Assembly: GCF_014196425.1 (NCBI RefSeq)
Contig: NZ_JACIDR010000002.1
Location: 62,001 to 126,000 of the forward strand
Reading direction: 5' to 3'
DNA: 64,000 bases
From: Hansschlegelia beijingensis
GTDB lineage: Bacteria; Pseudomonadota; Alphaproteobacteria; Rhizobiales; Methylopilaceae
Made by a program: the position numbers and the translations under genes. Shown here one piece after another: positions 35,189 to 44,231 of this stretch; within the stretch, counting starts at the first letter, position 1; every line of letters begins with the position of its first letter. A model generated the notes under the pieces. That model was given only the letters and a program-made list of their open reading frames with translations, was not told the origin of the DNA and did no database searches.

Positions 35189-37630
35189 TCAGTCCTTGGT
35201 GGTCAGCACCGGCGTGGCGTCCGCGGTGAACTTGTAGGCGATGCCGCCGTAGAAGCCGCGCGGACGGGCCGGCGTGATGCTCCGGCTGCCCCTGAGGTTC
35301 AGGAACTCGATGTCGTCGTTGTCGTAGAACGTCCCGTAGGTCGCGTACTTGTTGTTGAAGACGTTGTCGACGAGGCCGAACACCCGGATCTGGTCGGTGA
35401 CCTGATAGGACGCGTTGGCGTTGAAGACCACGTAGCCCTTCAGCTTCTTCTCCTGGTTGGACTCGTCGCCCACGAAGTACTGGCTCGACATCGCGACCAC
35501 GTCGGCGCCCAGGGTCAGCTTCGGCAGCGGCTTGAAGGCGAAGCCGGCCTTGAACTGATGCTCGGGGATGCCGGGCAGCTTGTCGCCCTTCCGCACGCGG
35601 ATCTCGCCGCGGCCGTCAGCCGAGGGGCTGTTCGGCGAACCGAGGATCATGTTCTTGCGGAAGGTCGCGTCGATGTAGCTGTAGTTCGCGTAGAGGCCCC
35701 AGGTCTCGGTCTGGTAGTCGGCCGAGAGCTCGACGCCGGCGCGGCGGGTGTTGCCGCCGTTGATGAAGTAGCCGCGGCCGGTCAGCGGGCTAGGAACCGT
35801 CAGAATGTCGTTGTGGTTCTGAGCGAAGTAGCCGCCGATCTTCCAGTTCATGACGCCGCCGAAGTTCGAGGTGCGGCCGCGCAGGCCGATCTCGCCGGTG
35901 CGGGTCACGACCTGCTTCAGGGGCGGATCAGAGACCAGGAAGCCCTCGAGCTGGCAGGGGTTCGACGGATCCGCGCAGCCGAGTTCGAGCGGCGTCGGAG
36001 CGCGGTTGCTCTCCGAGTAGCCCGCATAGGCGGTCATTTCGGGAGTGATCTTGTAGGTCAGGCCCGCCATCGGGTTGAAGCGGGTGAAGTTGTGCGACCC
36101 GTCGAGGCCCGCGCCGGCGGGATTGCCGTTGAGGTCGACGTTGAAGAACTGGCCTTTGTCGCGAAGCTTGATGTGCGCGTAGTTCAGCCGCGCGCCGAGC
36201 GTCGCCGACAGCCGGTCGGTGAGGTCGAGCGTGTCGCTGACGTAGAGGCCGAGATAGTTGTTCCAGGTCTTCACGTCCGACGGCAGGATGCCGCCCGGAA
36301 TGGTGGTGTGATAGATGTCGCCGGTCCCGATCACCTGCAGGTTGTCGGGGATGATGCCGAGCTCGCTGTAGCCGCTGAAGTCGCTCCAGCCGTGGTCGTA
36401 GCTGACGCCGGCCACGAAGTGGTTGGTCTTGCCGAACAGCTGACCCGTGTTCGTGACCTGCGCGGTGCCGCCGACGGTCTGGTTCTTGGTGCGCGAGCGC
36501 TCGATCGAGCCCGGGCGGGCGGCGAAGCCCGCGGGAGTGGCGATCGGGTTGCCGTTGCGGTCGCGCACGATCAGGCGGGGATCATCCTCGTCCGGGTTCT
36601 GGCCGGTCTCGGGATCGATGATGTCGTCGGCCTCGAGGCAGAGCAGCGCCGGATTGTCTTCGCACGGCCGCACGTCGGTGTCGTTGCCGTCGACGTGCTT
36701 CTGCTTGAAGCGACGGTAATAGACGTTGGTCTGCAGCCCCCAGCTGTTCCCGAGGTCGAAGTCGCCCGTCAGGTTGAGCTGGGCGGCCTGGTTGTCGGTG
36801 GTCTGCGGGCCGGTGTAGACGCTCTTGCGGCCGCCGCGCTCCAGCAGTTCGCGCGGCGTCGGGCCCACCACGCCGAGATTCGTGTCCGCGAGCGAGAAGT
36901 TCAGGTGAATCTCCGCGGCGTCGCCCTTGTAGCCGACGTCGCCGTAGACCCGCTTGACGTCCGACTTCGAATAGTCGCGCCAGCCGCCGTCACGCTCGCC
37001 TTCCAGGGCGAGGTAAGTGGCCCAGTTTCCGAACTGCTGGCCCCACTGGGCGTTGCCGGAGAACTTGCCGAACGAGCCGGCGAGGAACTCGGTCTCCAGA
37101 CCCTGATAGGTGAAGCCGTTCTTCATCTTGATGTTGAGCGCGCCGCCGAGCGCGTTCAGGCCGAACACCGGATTGTTGGTCCAGATGTCGACACGGTCGA
37201 CCGCGACCTCGGGAATGAGGTCGAAGTTCACGGTGTCGCCGAACGCCTCGTTCTGACGCACGCCGTTCTGGTAGACCGCGATTCCCTGCGGGATGCCGTT
37301 CAGCGGCGAGGCGACGAAGCCGCGGAAGTAGAAGTCCTTGAAGTACGGGTTGCCCTGCACGTCGCTGAGATTGACCGACGGCGCCCTGCGCGCGATCGCT
37401 TCCGAGATCGAGCTCTGAGAAATGTTGGAGAAGTCGCTCTGCGTGAGCGTCGTCACGCTCGCCGGAACCTTGTCGCGGTCCAGATCGTCGCCGCCGAGCG
37501 GCGTGGTGCCGATCACGTCGATTTCCTCGAGCGCGGTGGCGCCCACATCCTGCGCCAGGACAGGCCCAAGCGACGCGAGCGTCGCTAGACTCACTGTCCC
37601 CAACAGCGCGGCCGATCTTCTAAGCCCCAT
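35189..37630 (-). CDS. TonB-dependent outer-membrane receptor
   Basis: An 813-residue receptor with a signal peptide (about 1-26, ending LAQ). The plug domain (about 45-165) shows VPASVTTLTQSDF, IAVYQNGVRQNEAFGD and NNPVFGLNALGGALNIKMKNG; the remaining residues form the 22-strand barrel, ending in aromatic FYGGIAYKF before a short tail. A loop at about 313-360 is rich in Asp/Glu (15 or so acids) and has two cysteines. An AT-rich upstream region contains one ICE-like half-site (TTTAGAA, 37686-37692). The ligand (siderophore, metal complex or cofactor) is unknown; the nearby quinoprotein genes make a metal chelate needed for them one option. Confidence 0.93.
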   Translation of the reverse strand: MGLRRSAALLGTVSLATLASLGPVLAQDVGATALEEIDVIGTTPLGGDDLDRDKVPASVTTLTQSDFSNISQSSISEAIARRAPSVNLSDVQGNPYFKDFYFRGFVASPLNGIPQGIAVYQNGVRQNEAFGDTVNFDLIPEVAVDRVDIWTNNPVFGLNALGGALNIKMKNGFTYQGLETEFLAGSFGKFSGNAQWGQQFGNWATYLALEGERDGGWRDYSKSDVKRVYGDVGYKGDAAEIHLNFSLADTNLGVVGPTPRELLERGGRKSVYTGPQTTDNQAAQLNLTGDFDLGNSWGLQTNVYYRRFKQKHVDGNDTDVRPCEDNPALLCLEADDIIDPETGQNPDEDDPRLIVRDRNGNPIATPAGFAARPGSIERSRTKNQTVGGTAQVTNTGQLFGKTNHFVAGVSYDHGWSDFSGYSELGIIPDNLQVIGTGDIYHTTIPGGILPSDVKTWNNYLGLYVSDTLDLTDRLSATLGARLNYAHIKLRDKGQFFNVDLNGNPAGAGLDGSHNFTRFNPMAGLTYKITPEMTAYAGYSESNRAPTPLELGCADPSNPCQLEGFLVSDPPLKQVVTRTGEIGLRGRTSNFGGVMNWKIGGYFAQNHNDILTVPSPLTGRGYFINGGNTRRAGVELSADYQTETWGLYANYSYIDATFRKNMILGSPNSPSADGRGEIRVRKGDKLPGIPEHQFKAGFAFKPLPKLTLGADVVAMSSQYFVGDESNQEKKLKGYVVFNANASYQVTDQIRVFGLVDNVFNNKYATYGTFYDNDDIEFLNLRGSRSITPARPRGFYGGIAYKFTADATPVLTTKD

Positions 37631-37819
37631 CCCCCGAAGTCCCCCTCACGCGACAATCCTGCCTGTCCCCGGCAGTCACGATTTTTTTAGAACGACCGCA
37701 GAGTGGCCATCAATCCGACACGCATGTGGCGAGGTCGGATTCCTGACGTTAAGGTGCTGATTTACAACATTATTATTATCGCCGGGCAGGTCTGGCGCAT
37801 TCCCTTGGAACTCGTTCCC

Positions 37820-37836
37820 GATGTTCCGGGAACATC
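37820..37836. repeat. Inverted repeat between the TonB-receptor and oxidoreductase genes
   Basis: GATGTTCC and GGAACATC flank a single G, 10 bp after the oxidoreductase stop codon. It could be a transcript-end hairpin for that gene or an operator for the receptor 190 bp away. No T-tract is seen. Confidence 0.4.
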
Positions 37837-37846
37837 TGGCAACCGC

Positions 37847-39220
37847 CTACGGCAAAGCTTCCTGAATGATCGTCGGAATGAGCTCCGACACTGTAGGGTG
37901 AATCGGCACGGCGCGCTCGAGCTCGGAGTAGCGCGCGCCGAGATTCATCGCGTCGAGAACGCCATGGATCGCCTCGTCGCCGCCGACGCCGAGAATTGCG
38001 GCGCCCAGGATCTCCTCGCTCTCCGCGTCGAGCACGATCTTCATGAAGCCGTCGGTCTCTCCCTTCTCGACGGCGCGCGCCACCCGCGTCATCGGCCGCT
38101 TCCCGACCCTGATCGTCCGCCCCGTCGCCCGCGCCTGCGCCTCCGTCAGTCCGACCCGGCCGAGAGGCGGATCGGTGTAGAGCGCATAGGCCGGAATGCG
38201 GTCGCTTAGCCGGCGGGAAGCGCCGTCGAGCAGGTTCGCGGCCACGATCTCGAAGTCGTTGTAAGCCGTATGCGTGAAGGCGCCGCGGCCGTTGCAGTCG
38301 CCGAGCGCCCAGACATTGGGGGCCGTGGTCCTGAGCTCGTCGTCGACCTTCACATAGCCTCGGCCATCAAGCTCGATCCCCGCGTTCGCGACGTCGAGGT
38401 CGTCGGTGTTCGGGCGGCGGCCGATGGCGAGCAGCACCTGGTCGCCCACGATCTCGGTCGCGCCCGACGCGCAGTCGAGCCCGACCGCGACATCGTCGCC
38501 GCGCCGCTCGAAGCGGATGCACTCCGCCCCCACCCGCACTTCGACGCCCTCGCGCTCGAGAACGCCCGTGATGGCGTCGGAGACGTCCTCGTCCTCGCGG
38601 CTTGCGAGCCGCGGCCCCTTTTCGATCACCGCCACCTCGCTGCCGAAGCGCCGGAACATCTGCGCGAATTCGAGCCCGATATAGCTGCCGCCGATGACCA
38701 CGAGCCGCCGGGGCAGGCGCTGCAGCCTCAGGATCGAGCTGTTGGTCAGGTGCTGGATTTCGCCAAGGCCCGGCATGTCCGGCGTGAGCGCCCGGCCGCC
38801 CACGTTGAGGAAGATGCGATCGGCGGCGAGCAGTTCCTCGCCGACCCTGATCTCGCGCGGCGACACGAAGCGCGCGTGGCCTTGGTGGACCGAGCAGCGC
38901 TCCATCCCACGCAGCCAGGACTCCACGCCGTCGCGGGACTTGCCCGAGATGGCGTCCTTGCGCGCCATCACGGCCGCGAAGTCGACGCTCACGCCGGCCG
39001 GCACATGCACGCCGTAGTCCGCGGCGCGGCGGGCGAGATGAGCCGCATAGGCGCTCGCCACCATGGCCTTGGTCGGCGTGCAGCCGGTGTTCACGCAGGT
39101 GCCGCCGAACAGGTTTCGCTCGACGACAGCGACCGTCATGCCGGCGGAGGTCAGCCGGCCGGCGAGCGCGGGTCCGGCCTGGCCCGCGCCGACGATGATG
39201 GCGTCGAACCGGGCGCTCAC
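37847..39220 (-). CDS. FAD-dependent pyridine nucleotide-disulfide oxidoreductase (mercuric-reductase-like)
   Basis: A 457-residue flavoprotein with GTG start 39220 and GGAG 8 bases upstream. FAD motif DAIIVGAGQAGPALAGRL is at residue 6; the redox cysteines are in FGGTCVNTGCTPTKAM near 42; the NAD(P) motif VVIGGSYIGLEFAQMFRRFG is near 172; the C-terminal interface has the conserved VPIHPT. There is no N-terminal HMA domain. The substrate is unknown. The start overlaps a 21-codon micro-ORF by 4 bp (GTGA), indicating translational coupling. Confidence 0.9.
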   Translation of the reverse strand: MSARFDAIIVGAGQAGPALAGRLTSAGMTVAVVERNLFGGTCVNTGCTPTKAMVASAYAAHLARRAADYGVHVPAGVSVDFAAVMARKDAISGKSRDGVESWLRGMERCSVHQGHARFVSPREIRVGEELLAADRIFLNVGGRALTPDMPGLGEIQHLTNSSILRLQRLPRRLVVIGGSYIGLEFAQMFRRFGSEVAVIEKGPRLASREDEDVSDAITGVLEREGVEVRVGAECIRFERRGDDVAVGLDCASGATEIVGDQVLLAIGRRPNTDDLDVANAGIELDGRGYVKVDDELRTTAPNVWALGDCNGRGAFTHTAYNDFEIVAANLLDGASRRLSDRIPAYALYTDPPLGRVGLTEAQARATGRTIRVGKRPMTRVARAVEKGETDGFMKIVLDAESEEILGAAILGVGGDEAIHGVLDAMNLGARYSELERAVPIHPTVSELIPTIIQEALP

Positions 39221-39282
39221 GGCAGCGCTCCGACGGACGTGGCCGCGAGGCCGATGAGCAAGGCGGCGAGCAGCGTGAGCAT
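39217..39282 (-). CDS. 21-residue hydrophobic micro-ORF coupled to the oxidoreductase
   Basis: The frame starts at ATG 39282 after an excellent AGGAGG site 7 bases upstream and encodes a 21-residue peptide that is one hydrophobic helix (MLTLLAALLIGLAATSVGAL plus one proline). Its TGA overlaps the GTG start of the downstream flavoprotein. It may be a membrane micro-protein or serve only to recruit ribosomes to the weak GTG. It is too short for usual gene finders. Expression is not proven. Confidence 0.55.
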   Translation of the reverse strand: MLTLLAALLIGLAATSVGALP

Positions 39283-39423
39283 CGGGAGGCCTCCTGAACG
39301 GCGGTCTTGCGGCTGGCTCCCGCAGAACATCGCACATGACGACCGGGACCGCGAAGGTCCCGCTTGGCGCGGCGCCCGTGTTGATCGATGGTTTGCGCAG
39401 TTCGCGAATGGGGGAAGCCGTCT

Positions 39424-41229
39424 GTGAGTCGCCGCGCCCGGATCCTCCTGCCCCTGGTGTTCGCTCTCGCGCAGCTCGGGCCCGCGGCGGCCGCGCCAGT
39501 CGATGACGCACGCCTGCTGGCCGCCGACGCCGACGCCGCGAACTGGCTGTTGCCCGGCCGCGACTACGCGGATCGGCGCTTCTCGCCGCTCCGGCAGATC
39601 GACGCGAGCACGGTGAAGCGGCTGGCGCCGAAGTGGATCTACCAGACAGGCACGGCCGCGACCTTCCAGACGTCGCCGATCGTGGCTGACGGGGTCATGT
39701 ATCTCTCCGCGCCGTTCTCCCACGTCATGGCCATCGACGCGAAGACCGGCCGCGAGATCTGGCGTTACGAGCACAAGGCGCGGACGAGGAAGCTCTGCTG
39801 CGGGCCGGCGAACCGCGGCGTCGCGATCGGCTACGGCAAGATCTTCGTCGCGACCGTCGACGCCCGCCTGGTCGCGCTCGACCAGACGACCGGCAAGGTC
39901 GTGTGGGACGCGTCCCTCGCCGATCCTTCGAGCGAGCCCGAGCCGACCGAGGACCGCGCGTCGCTCGGCAAGGCCGATCCCGCGCTGAAAGGCGCGGTGT
40001 CAGGCTCGACCGGCATCGGCGCGAACTCGGCGCCGCTGGTCTTCGACGGCAAGGTCATCATCGGCATCACCGGCGTCGGCTACGGGCTGCATCTCGACAG
40101 CGACCGGCCCGGCGCGCCGCTCGGGGCCGTGGTGGGCGTCGCGGGTCGCTATGGCCGCCCCGGCTTCATCGCCGCCTTCGACGCCTCCTCGGGCGCAGAG
40201 GTCTGGCGGTTCGACACCACCCAGCAAGGATGGGAGGGCGCGTTCCGCCAGACCACGCCCTACGGCGTTCCGCTGGACCGCGACATCGCCGCCGAGAAGG
40301 CGGCCGCGCCAGAGCACAAGGACGCCTGGCGCTATGGCGGCGGCTCGATCTGGCACGCGCCTGCGCTCGACCCGAACACCGGCGTTCTGTTCCTCGGGGT
40401 CGGCAACCCCTCGCCGCAGGCCGCCGGCGAAAGCCGGCCCGGCGACAATCTCTACACCTCGTCGCTCATCGCCCTGAACGCCCGTACTGGCAAGCTGGTC
40501 TGGCACTATCAGCAGACCCCGCACGACATGTGGGGCTACGACGTCGCGAGCCCGCCCTCGCTGTTCAGCCTCGACGTGGATGGAAAGAAGCGCGAGGTGG
40601 TCGGACAGGCGAGCAAGCTCGGCTGGTACTTCGTGCATGACCGCGCGACCGGCGAACTGCTGTTCCGGTCGGAGCCCTTCATCCCCCAGTCCAACATGTT
40701 CCGGGCGCCCACGCCGGAAGGCGTCGTCATCGCGCCGGGCGTCGGCGGCGGCGTGAACTGGTCGCCGGCCTCGATCGACGAGGCGAACGGGATCGCCTTC
40801 GTGGCCGCGATGCACTGGCCGTCGACCTACCGGGCGCAGGAAATTCCGGCGACCGCCGACAAGCCTGCGGTGCGCTACTTCAACATCGAGCCGGCGAAGT
40901 CCGGCATGTACGGCCTGATGACGGCGATCGACCTCAGGGCCGGCGGCAAGCTGCTGTGGCAGCAGAAGACGGATGAGCCACTGATCGGCGGCGTGCTGGC
41001 GACCGCCGGCGGTCTCGCCTTCACGGGCGAGGGCAATGGCGACTTCTCGGCTTTCGACGCCCGAAGCGGCGAGAAGCTGTGGAGCTTCAACTGCGGCGCC
41101 GGGGTCAACGCGCCGCCGATCGCCTTCATGGTCGACGGCAAGCAGTATGTCGCGGTCGCGGCCGGCGGAAGCCAGATCTGGGGCTTCCGCCAGGGCGGCG
41201 CGGTGATCGCCTTCGGCCTGCCGGACTGA
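39424..41229 (+). CDS. PQQ-type quinoprotein dehydrogenase (methanol/alcohol dehydrogenase-like), altered active site
   Basis: A 601-residue periplasmic eight-bladed propeller; GTG 39424 after GGGGGA gives a signal peptide ending AAAA (about 23). The adjacent-cysteine pair (KLCCGPANRG, near 125) forms the rare vicinal disulfide ring that stacks on PQQ. W-motif blades recur (LVALDQTTGKVVWD, IALNARTGKLVWHY). Where relatives read D-x-W-D-x, with the catalytic aspartate after tryptophan, this has HDMWGYD (near 370): that Asp is Gly, while an Asp two residues later, at the lanthanide-binding position of XoxF enzymes, is present. No heme motif. Activity and substrate uncertain. Confidence 0.85.
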   Translation: MSRRARILLPLVFALAQLGPAAAAPVDDARLLAADADAANWLLPGRDYADRRFSPLRQIDASTVKRLAPKWIYQTGTAATFQTSPIVADGVMYLSAPFSHVMAIDAKTGREIWRYEHKARTRKLCCGPANRGVAIGYGKIFVATVDARLVALDQTTGKVVWDASLADPSSEPEPTEDRASLGKADPALKGAVSGSTGIGANSAPLVFDGKVIIGITGVGYGLHLDSDRPGAPLGAVVGVAGRYGRPGFIAAFDASSGAEVWRFDTTQQGWEGAFRQTTPYGVPLDRDIAAEKAAAPEHKDAWRYGGGSIWHAPALDPNTGVLFLGVGNPSPQAAGESRPGDNLYTSSLIALNARTGKLVWHYQQTPHDMWGYDVASPPSLFSLDVDGKKREVVGQASKLGWYFVHDRATGELLFRSEPFIPQSNMFRAPTPEGVVIAPGVGGGVNWSPASIDEANGIAFVAAMHWPSTYRAQEIPATADKPAVRYFNIEPAKSGMYGLMTAIDLRAGGKLLWQQKTDEPLIGGVLATAGGLAFTGEGNGDFSAFDARSGEKLWSFNCGAGVNAPPIAFMVDGKQYVAVAAGGSQIWGFRQGGAVIAFGLPD

Positions 41230-41249
41230 GGCTTGCGCGAGCGGCGGCC

Positions 41250-43241
41250 TCAGGCCGCCGCCGCCGCCTCGTTGTCCTCTTCGACTTCGCCCATCGCGGC
41301 GTTGAACATGTCGTGCCGCTCGAGGAAGGCGTGAGCGTCTTCCTTGCGCTCGAACACGTGAGGCGCGAGCCCCCGCTTCTTCAGCGCCTCCTGCATCTTA
41401 AGCCGCAGGAAGGCGTTGGTCGTGTAGCGGGTGGTCGTCGCGTAATGGTGCTCCATCAGATATTCGATCATCTCCGCATAGTCGTCGTAGAACGCCTCGC
41501 TGATGCGGAAGCCGTCATGATTGACGACGGAGTTGACGCGTTTGCCGGCCTTTTCGCAGGCCTCCACGAGCACGCGGCGGAGATCGTCGATGTCGCTCTT
41601 CTGCCGGACCTGCCAGCCCTCGAGATTGAGGAACAGGATATTCCGGTCGGAATCGTAGCTGACCCGCTCGCACAGCTTGAGATTGAGCAGGTCCGACAGC
41701 AGGTCCATCGGCTCGTCGAGGAAGATCCGGCGGTCCATCAGGATCGGCTTGTTGATGATCGGCTGGAAATCCATGTGCGGGAGGATGTCCCGCTCGATGT
41801 CGACGCCCGGCGCGACCTCGATCAGCTCCAGCCCCTCCTTGGTGAGCTGGAACACGCAGCGCTCGGTCACGTAGATCACCGGCTGGCTGCGCTGCTTGGC
41901 GTAGGGCCCGCTGAACGTGTTCTGCTCGACGAGCTTCAGGAACTTGCGCGAGCGGCCCTCCTTGAGGATCTTCAGCTCGCCGTTCTCGATCTCGACCTCG
42001 AGGCCGCCGGCCGTGAAGGTCCCGGCGAAGACGACGCTGCGAGCGTTCTGGCTGATGTTGATGAAGCCGCCGCAGCCGTTGAGCTTGCCGCCGAAGCTCG
42101 AGGTGTTGACGTTGCCCTCCTGGTCGCACTCGGCCATGCCGAGGCAGGTCATGTCGAGGCCGCCGCCGTCGTAGAAGTCGAACATCTGGTTCTGGTCGAT
42201 CACGCAGTCGGCGTTTGTGGCCGCGCCGAAGCTTGAGCCGGACGCCAGCACGCCGCCGACCGCGCCGGCCTCGGTGGTCAGCGTGATGTAGGGCGTGACC
42301 TTCTCCTCGTTGGCGACCGAAGAGATGCCTTCGGGCGCGCCGACGCCGAGGTTGACGACGCCGTTCGGCGGCAGCTCGAACGCCGCGCGGCGCGCAATGA
42401 TCTTGCGGGCGTCGAGCTTCATGCGCGCGATGCCGGTCACCGGCACGCGGATCTGCCCGGCGAGCGCCGGATCGTGCTGCACCCCGTAGTTCATGCGGTG
42501 GTGCTCGGCGTCGGCGAGCACCACGCAGTCGACCAGGATGCCCGGAATCCGCACGTCCTTCGGCAGCAGGAAGCCGTCGTCGACGATGCGCTCGACCTGC
42601 GCGATGACGATGCCGCCATTATTGTGGGCCGCCATCGCCTGGGCGAGGCAGTCGAGCGTCAGCGCCTCCTTCTCCATCGAGATGTTGCCCGAAGGGTCCG
42701 CGCTTGTGCCGCGGATGAAGGCCACGTCGATCTTGGTGGCCTTGTAGAACAGCCACTCCTCGCCATCGACGTCGACGACCTTGACGATCTCCTCGTCGGT
42801 CAGCGTATTCACCTTGCCGCCGCCATGGCGCGGGTCGACATAGGTGTGTAGGCCCACTTTCGAGAACAGCCCCGGCTGGCCCGCCGCGCAGGCGCGGTAG
42901 AGCTGCGAGATCACCCCCTGCGGCAGGTTGTAGCCGCGGATGCGGTTCTCCTTCGCGGCCTGGGCGACCTTCGGCATGCGTCCGAAATTCGCGGCGATGA
43001 CGCGGCTCAGCAGGCCTTCATGGTGCAGCCGGCCGGTGCCGAGGCCTTTGCTGTCGCCGGCGCCGGCCGTCATGATCAGGGTCAGGTCGCGGGGCGCGCC
43101 GGTCTCGACGTAGCGCTTCTCGAGCGCCGCGTGCAGCGCCTCCGGGATGCAGCTCTGGACGAAGCCCGTGGTGGTGACGACGTCGCCGTCCCGGATCAGC
43201 GCCATGGCCTCCGCGGCCGAGGTGACCTTGTTCTTCTTCAT
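41250..43241 (-). CDS. Family I CoA-transferase (YdiF-like) with a C-terminal extension
   Basis: A 663-residue protein. Residues 1-520 match fused-subunit acyl-CoA:acetate or 3-ketoacid CoA-transferases: GDVVTTTGFVQSCIPEALH near 19, GTGRLHHEGLLSRVI, and the catalytic glutamate in TTEAGAVGGVLASG near 326. Relatives such as YdiF have about 530 residues; here about 130 extra residues (RRIFLDEPMDLLSDLLNLK onwards) form a separate domain I do not recognise. It moves CoA between carboxylic acids. It converges on the quinoprotein gene, 20 bp away. Confidence 0.9.
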   Translation of the reverse strand: MKKNKVTSAAEAMALIRDGDVVTTTGFVQSCIPEALHAALEKRYVETGAPRDLTLIMTAGAGDSKGLGTGRLHHEGLLSRVIAANFGRMPKVAQAAKENRIRGYNLPQGVISQLYRACAAGQPGLFSKVGLHTYVDPRHGGGKVNTLTDEEIVKVVDVDGEEWLFYKATKIDVAFIRGTSADPSGNISMEKEALTLDCLAQAMAAHNNGGIVIAQVERIVDDGFLLPKDVRIPGILVDCVVLADAEHHRMNYGVQHDPALAGQIRVPVTGIARMKLDARKIIARRAAFELPPNGVVNLGVGAPEGISSVANEEKVTPYITLTTEAGAVGGVLASGSSFGAATNADCVIDQNQMFDFYDGGGLDMTCLGMAECDQEGNVNTSSFGGKLNGCGGFINISQNARSVVFAGTFTAGGLEVEIENGELKILKEGRSRKFLKLVEQNTFSGPYAKQRSQPVIYVTERCVFQLTKEGLELIEVAPGVDIERDILPHMDFQPIINKPILMDRRIFLDEPMDLLSDLLNLKLCERVSYDSDRNILFLNLEGWQVRQKSDIDDLRRVLVEACEKAGKRVNSVVNHDGFRISEAFYDDYAEMIEYLMEHHYATTTRYTTNAFLRLKMQEALKKRGLAPHVFERKEDAHAFLERHDMFNAAMGEVEEDNEAAAAA

Positions 43242-43505
43242 GCGCCCCTGCGTTCCTCCGGCAGCCTAAGCTTCGGCAGCCTCAGTCATGGCATTCCAAG
43301 TTAGGCAAGCTTCTTGGATTTGCGGATGAGGCGCGAGCCTAGAGAGCGGTCCGAAGCTTCGCAATGCCGCCAATGTCTTAGTGCGCCCAGCCGCCGCAGG
43401 GCGGGCGGCGGGCGGCGAGCGGCCCGGCGGCGCTCCCGATGTGGCGCCGACGAAGCCGGCCAGGTCGGCAGGTTTCTCGGCTACAGGAGCCGCCGGCTCC
43501 AGCCG

Positions 43506-44225
43506 CTAGAGCCGGGTGCTGAGGTCGGTCAGCCAGTCGGGAGAGCGGTCCAGCAGGGCGGTCTCGAGGGTCTTGTCGTAGCCGCTCAGCACGCCGGCGC
43601 CGAGCAGCACCAGCAGCGCCCCCAGGACGGCTCTCGCGCCGCGGCCGGCGGAAGCGAGGCGGGAACGCCAACGCATGAGCGCCTCCCTGGAGACGAGGCC
43701 GATCAGCAGCAGCGGCGCGGCGGCGCCGAGGCCGAACGCGGTCATGGTGAGCCCCACCTCCCCCAGCCTCTCGGCGCGCGCCGCGAGCATCGAGGCGGCG
43801 CCGAGGGTGGGGCCGACGCAGGGGCTCCACACCGCGCCGAGCAGCAGGCCGACGCCGAACTGCGCGCCGGCGCCCGTGCGGGGCATGCGGTCGAGCCGCG
43901 CGCCAGCCCAGTCGGCGGCCGGCGCGGCGGCGCGCGCGAAAGCCCTTCCGCCCGCCGGAAGCAGCAGCACGACGCCGATGGCGATCAGCAGGACGGCGCC
44001 GACCGATCTGAACACAGAGGAATCGAGGCCGGCCGCGAAGCCGATGGTCGCGACGAACAGGCCGATCGCGACGAAGGAGAGCGCCAGCCCCGCCGCGAGC
44101 GCCAGCGGCCCGAGCCTGTGCTCGGAGGCCGCGGCGGCGAACACGATCGGCAGCAGCGGCAGAACGCAGGGCGACAGCACCGACAGCACGCCTGCCCCGA
44201 AGGCGAGAGCGAGCGTCGCGAGCAT
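43506..44225 (-). CDS. ccdA: CcdA/DsbD-type transmembrane thiol-disulfide carrier
   Basis: A 239-residue, six-helix membrane protein that moves electrons from cytoplasmic thioredoxin to periplasmic thiols. The paired cysteines are in VLSPCVLPLLPIVF (helix 1) and WSPCVGPTLGAA (helix 4). It lies 6 bp after the thioredoxin gene and is the last gene of a four-gene operon with the CXXCW and SoxYZ-like genes, so it likely keeps those thiol proteins reduced. Confidence 0.9.
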   Translation of the reverse strand: MLATLALAFGAGVLSVLSPCVLPLLPIVFAAAASEHRLGPLALAAGLALSFVAIGLFVATIGFAAGLDSSVFRSVGAVLLIAIGVVLLLPAGGRAFARAAAPAADWAGARLDRMPRTGAGAQFGVGLLLGAVWSPCVGPTLGAASMLAARAERLGEVGLTMTAFGLGAAAPLLLIGLVSREALMRWRSRLASAGRGARAVLGALLVLLGAGVLSGYDKTLETALLDRSPDWLTDLSTRL

Positions 44226-44231
44226 GACGCG

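Noticed and set aside
35108-37588. 826-codon plus-strand frame opposite the TonB receptor
   Set aside because: It is a shadow of the receptor gene: Val/Ala/Glu-rich antisense translation with no domains, while the minus-strand frame has a signal peptide, plug and barrel motifs.
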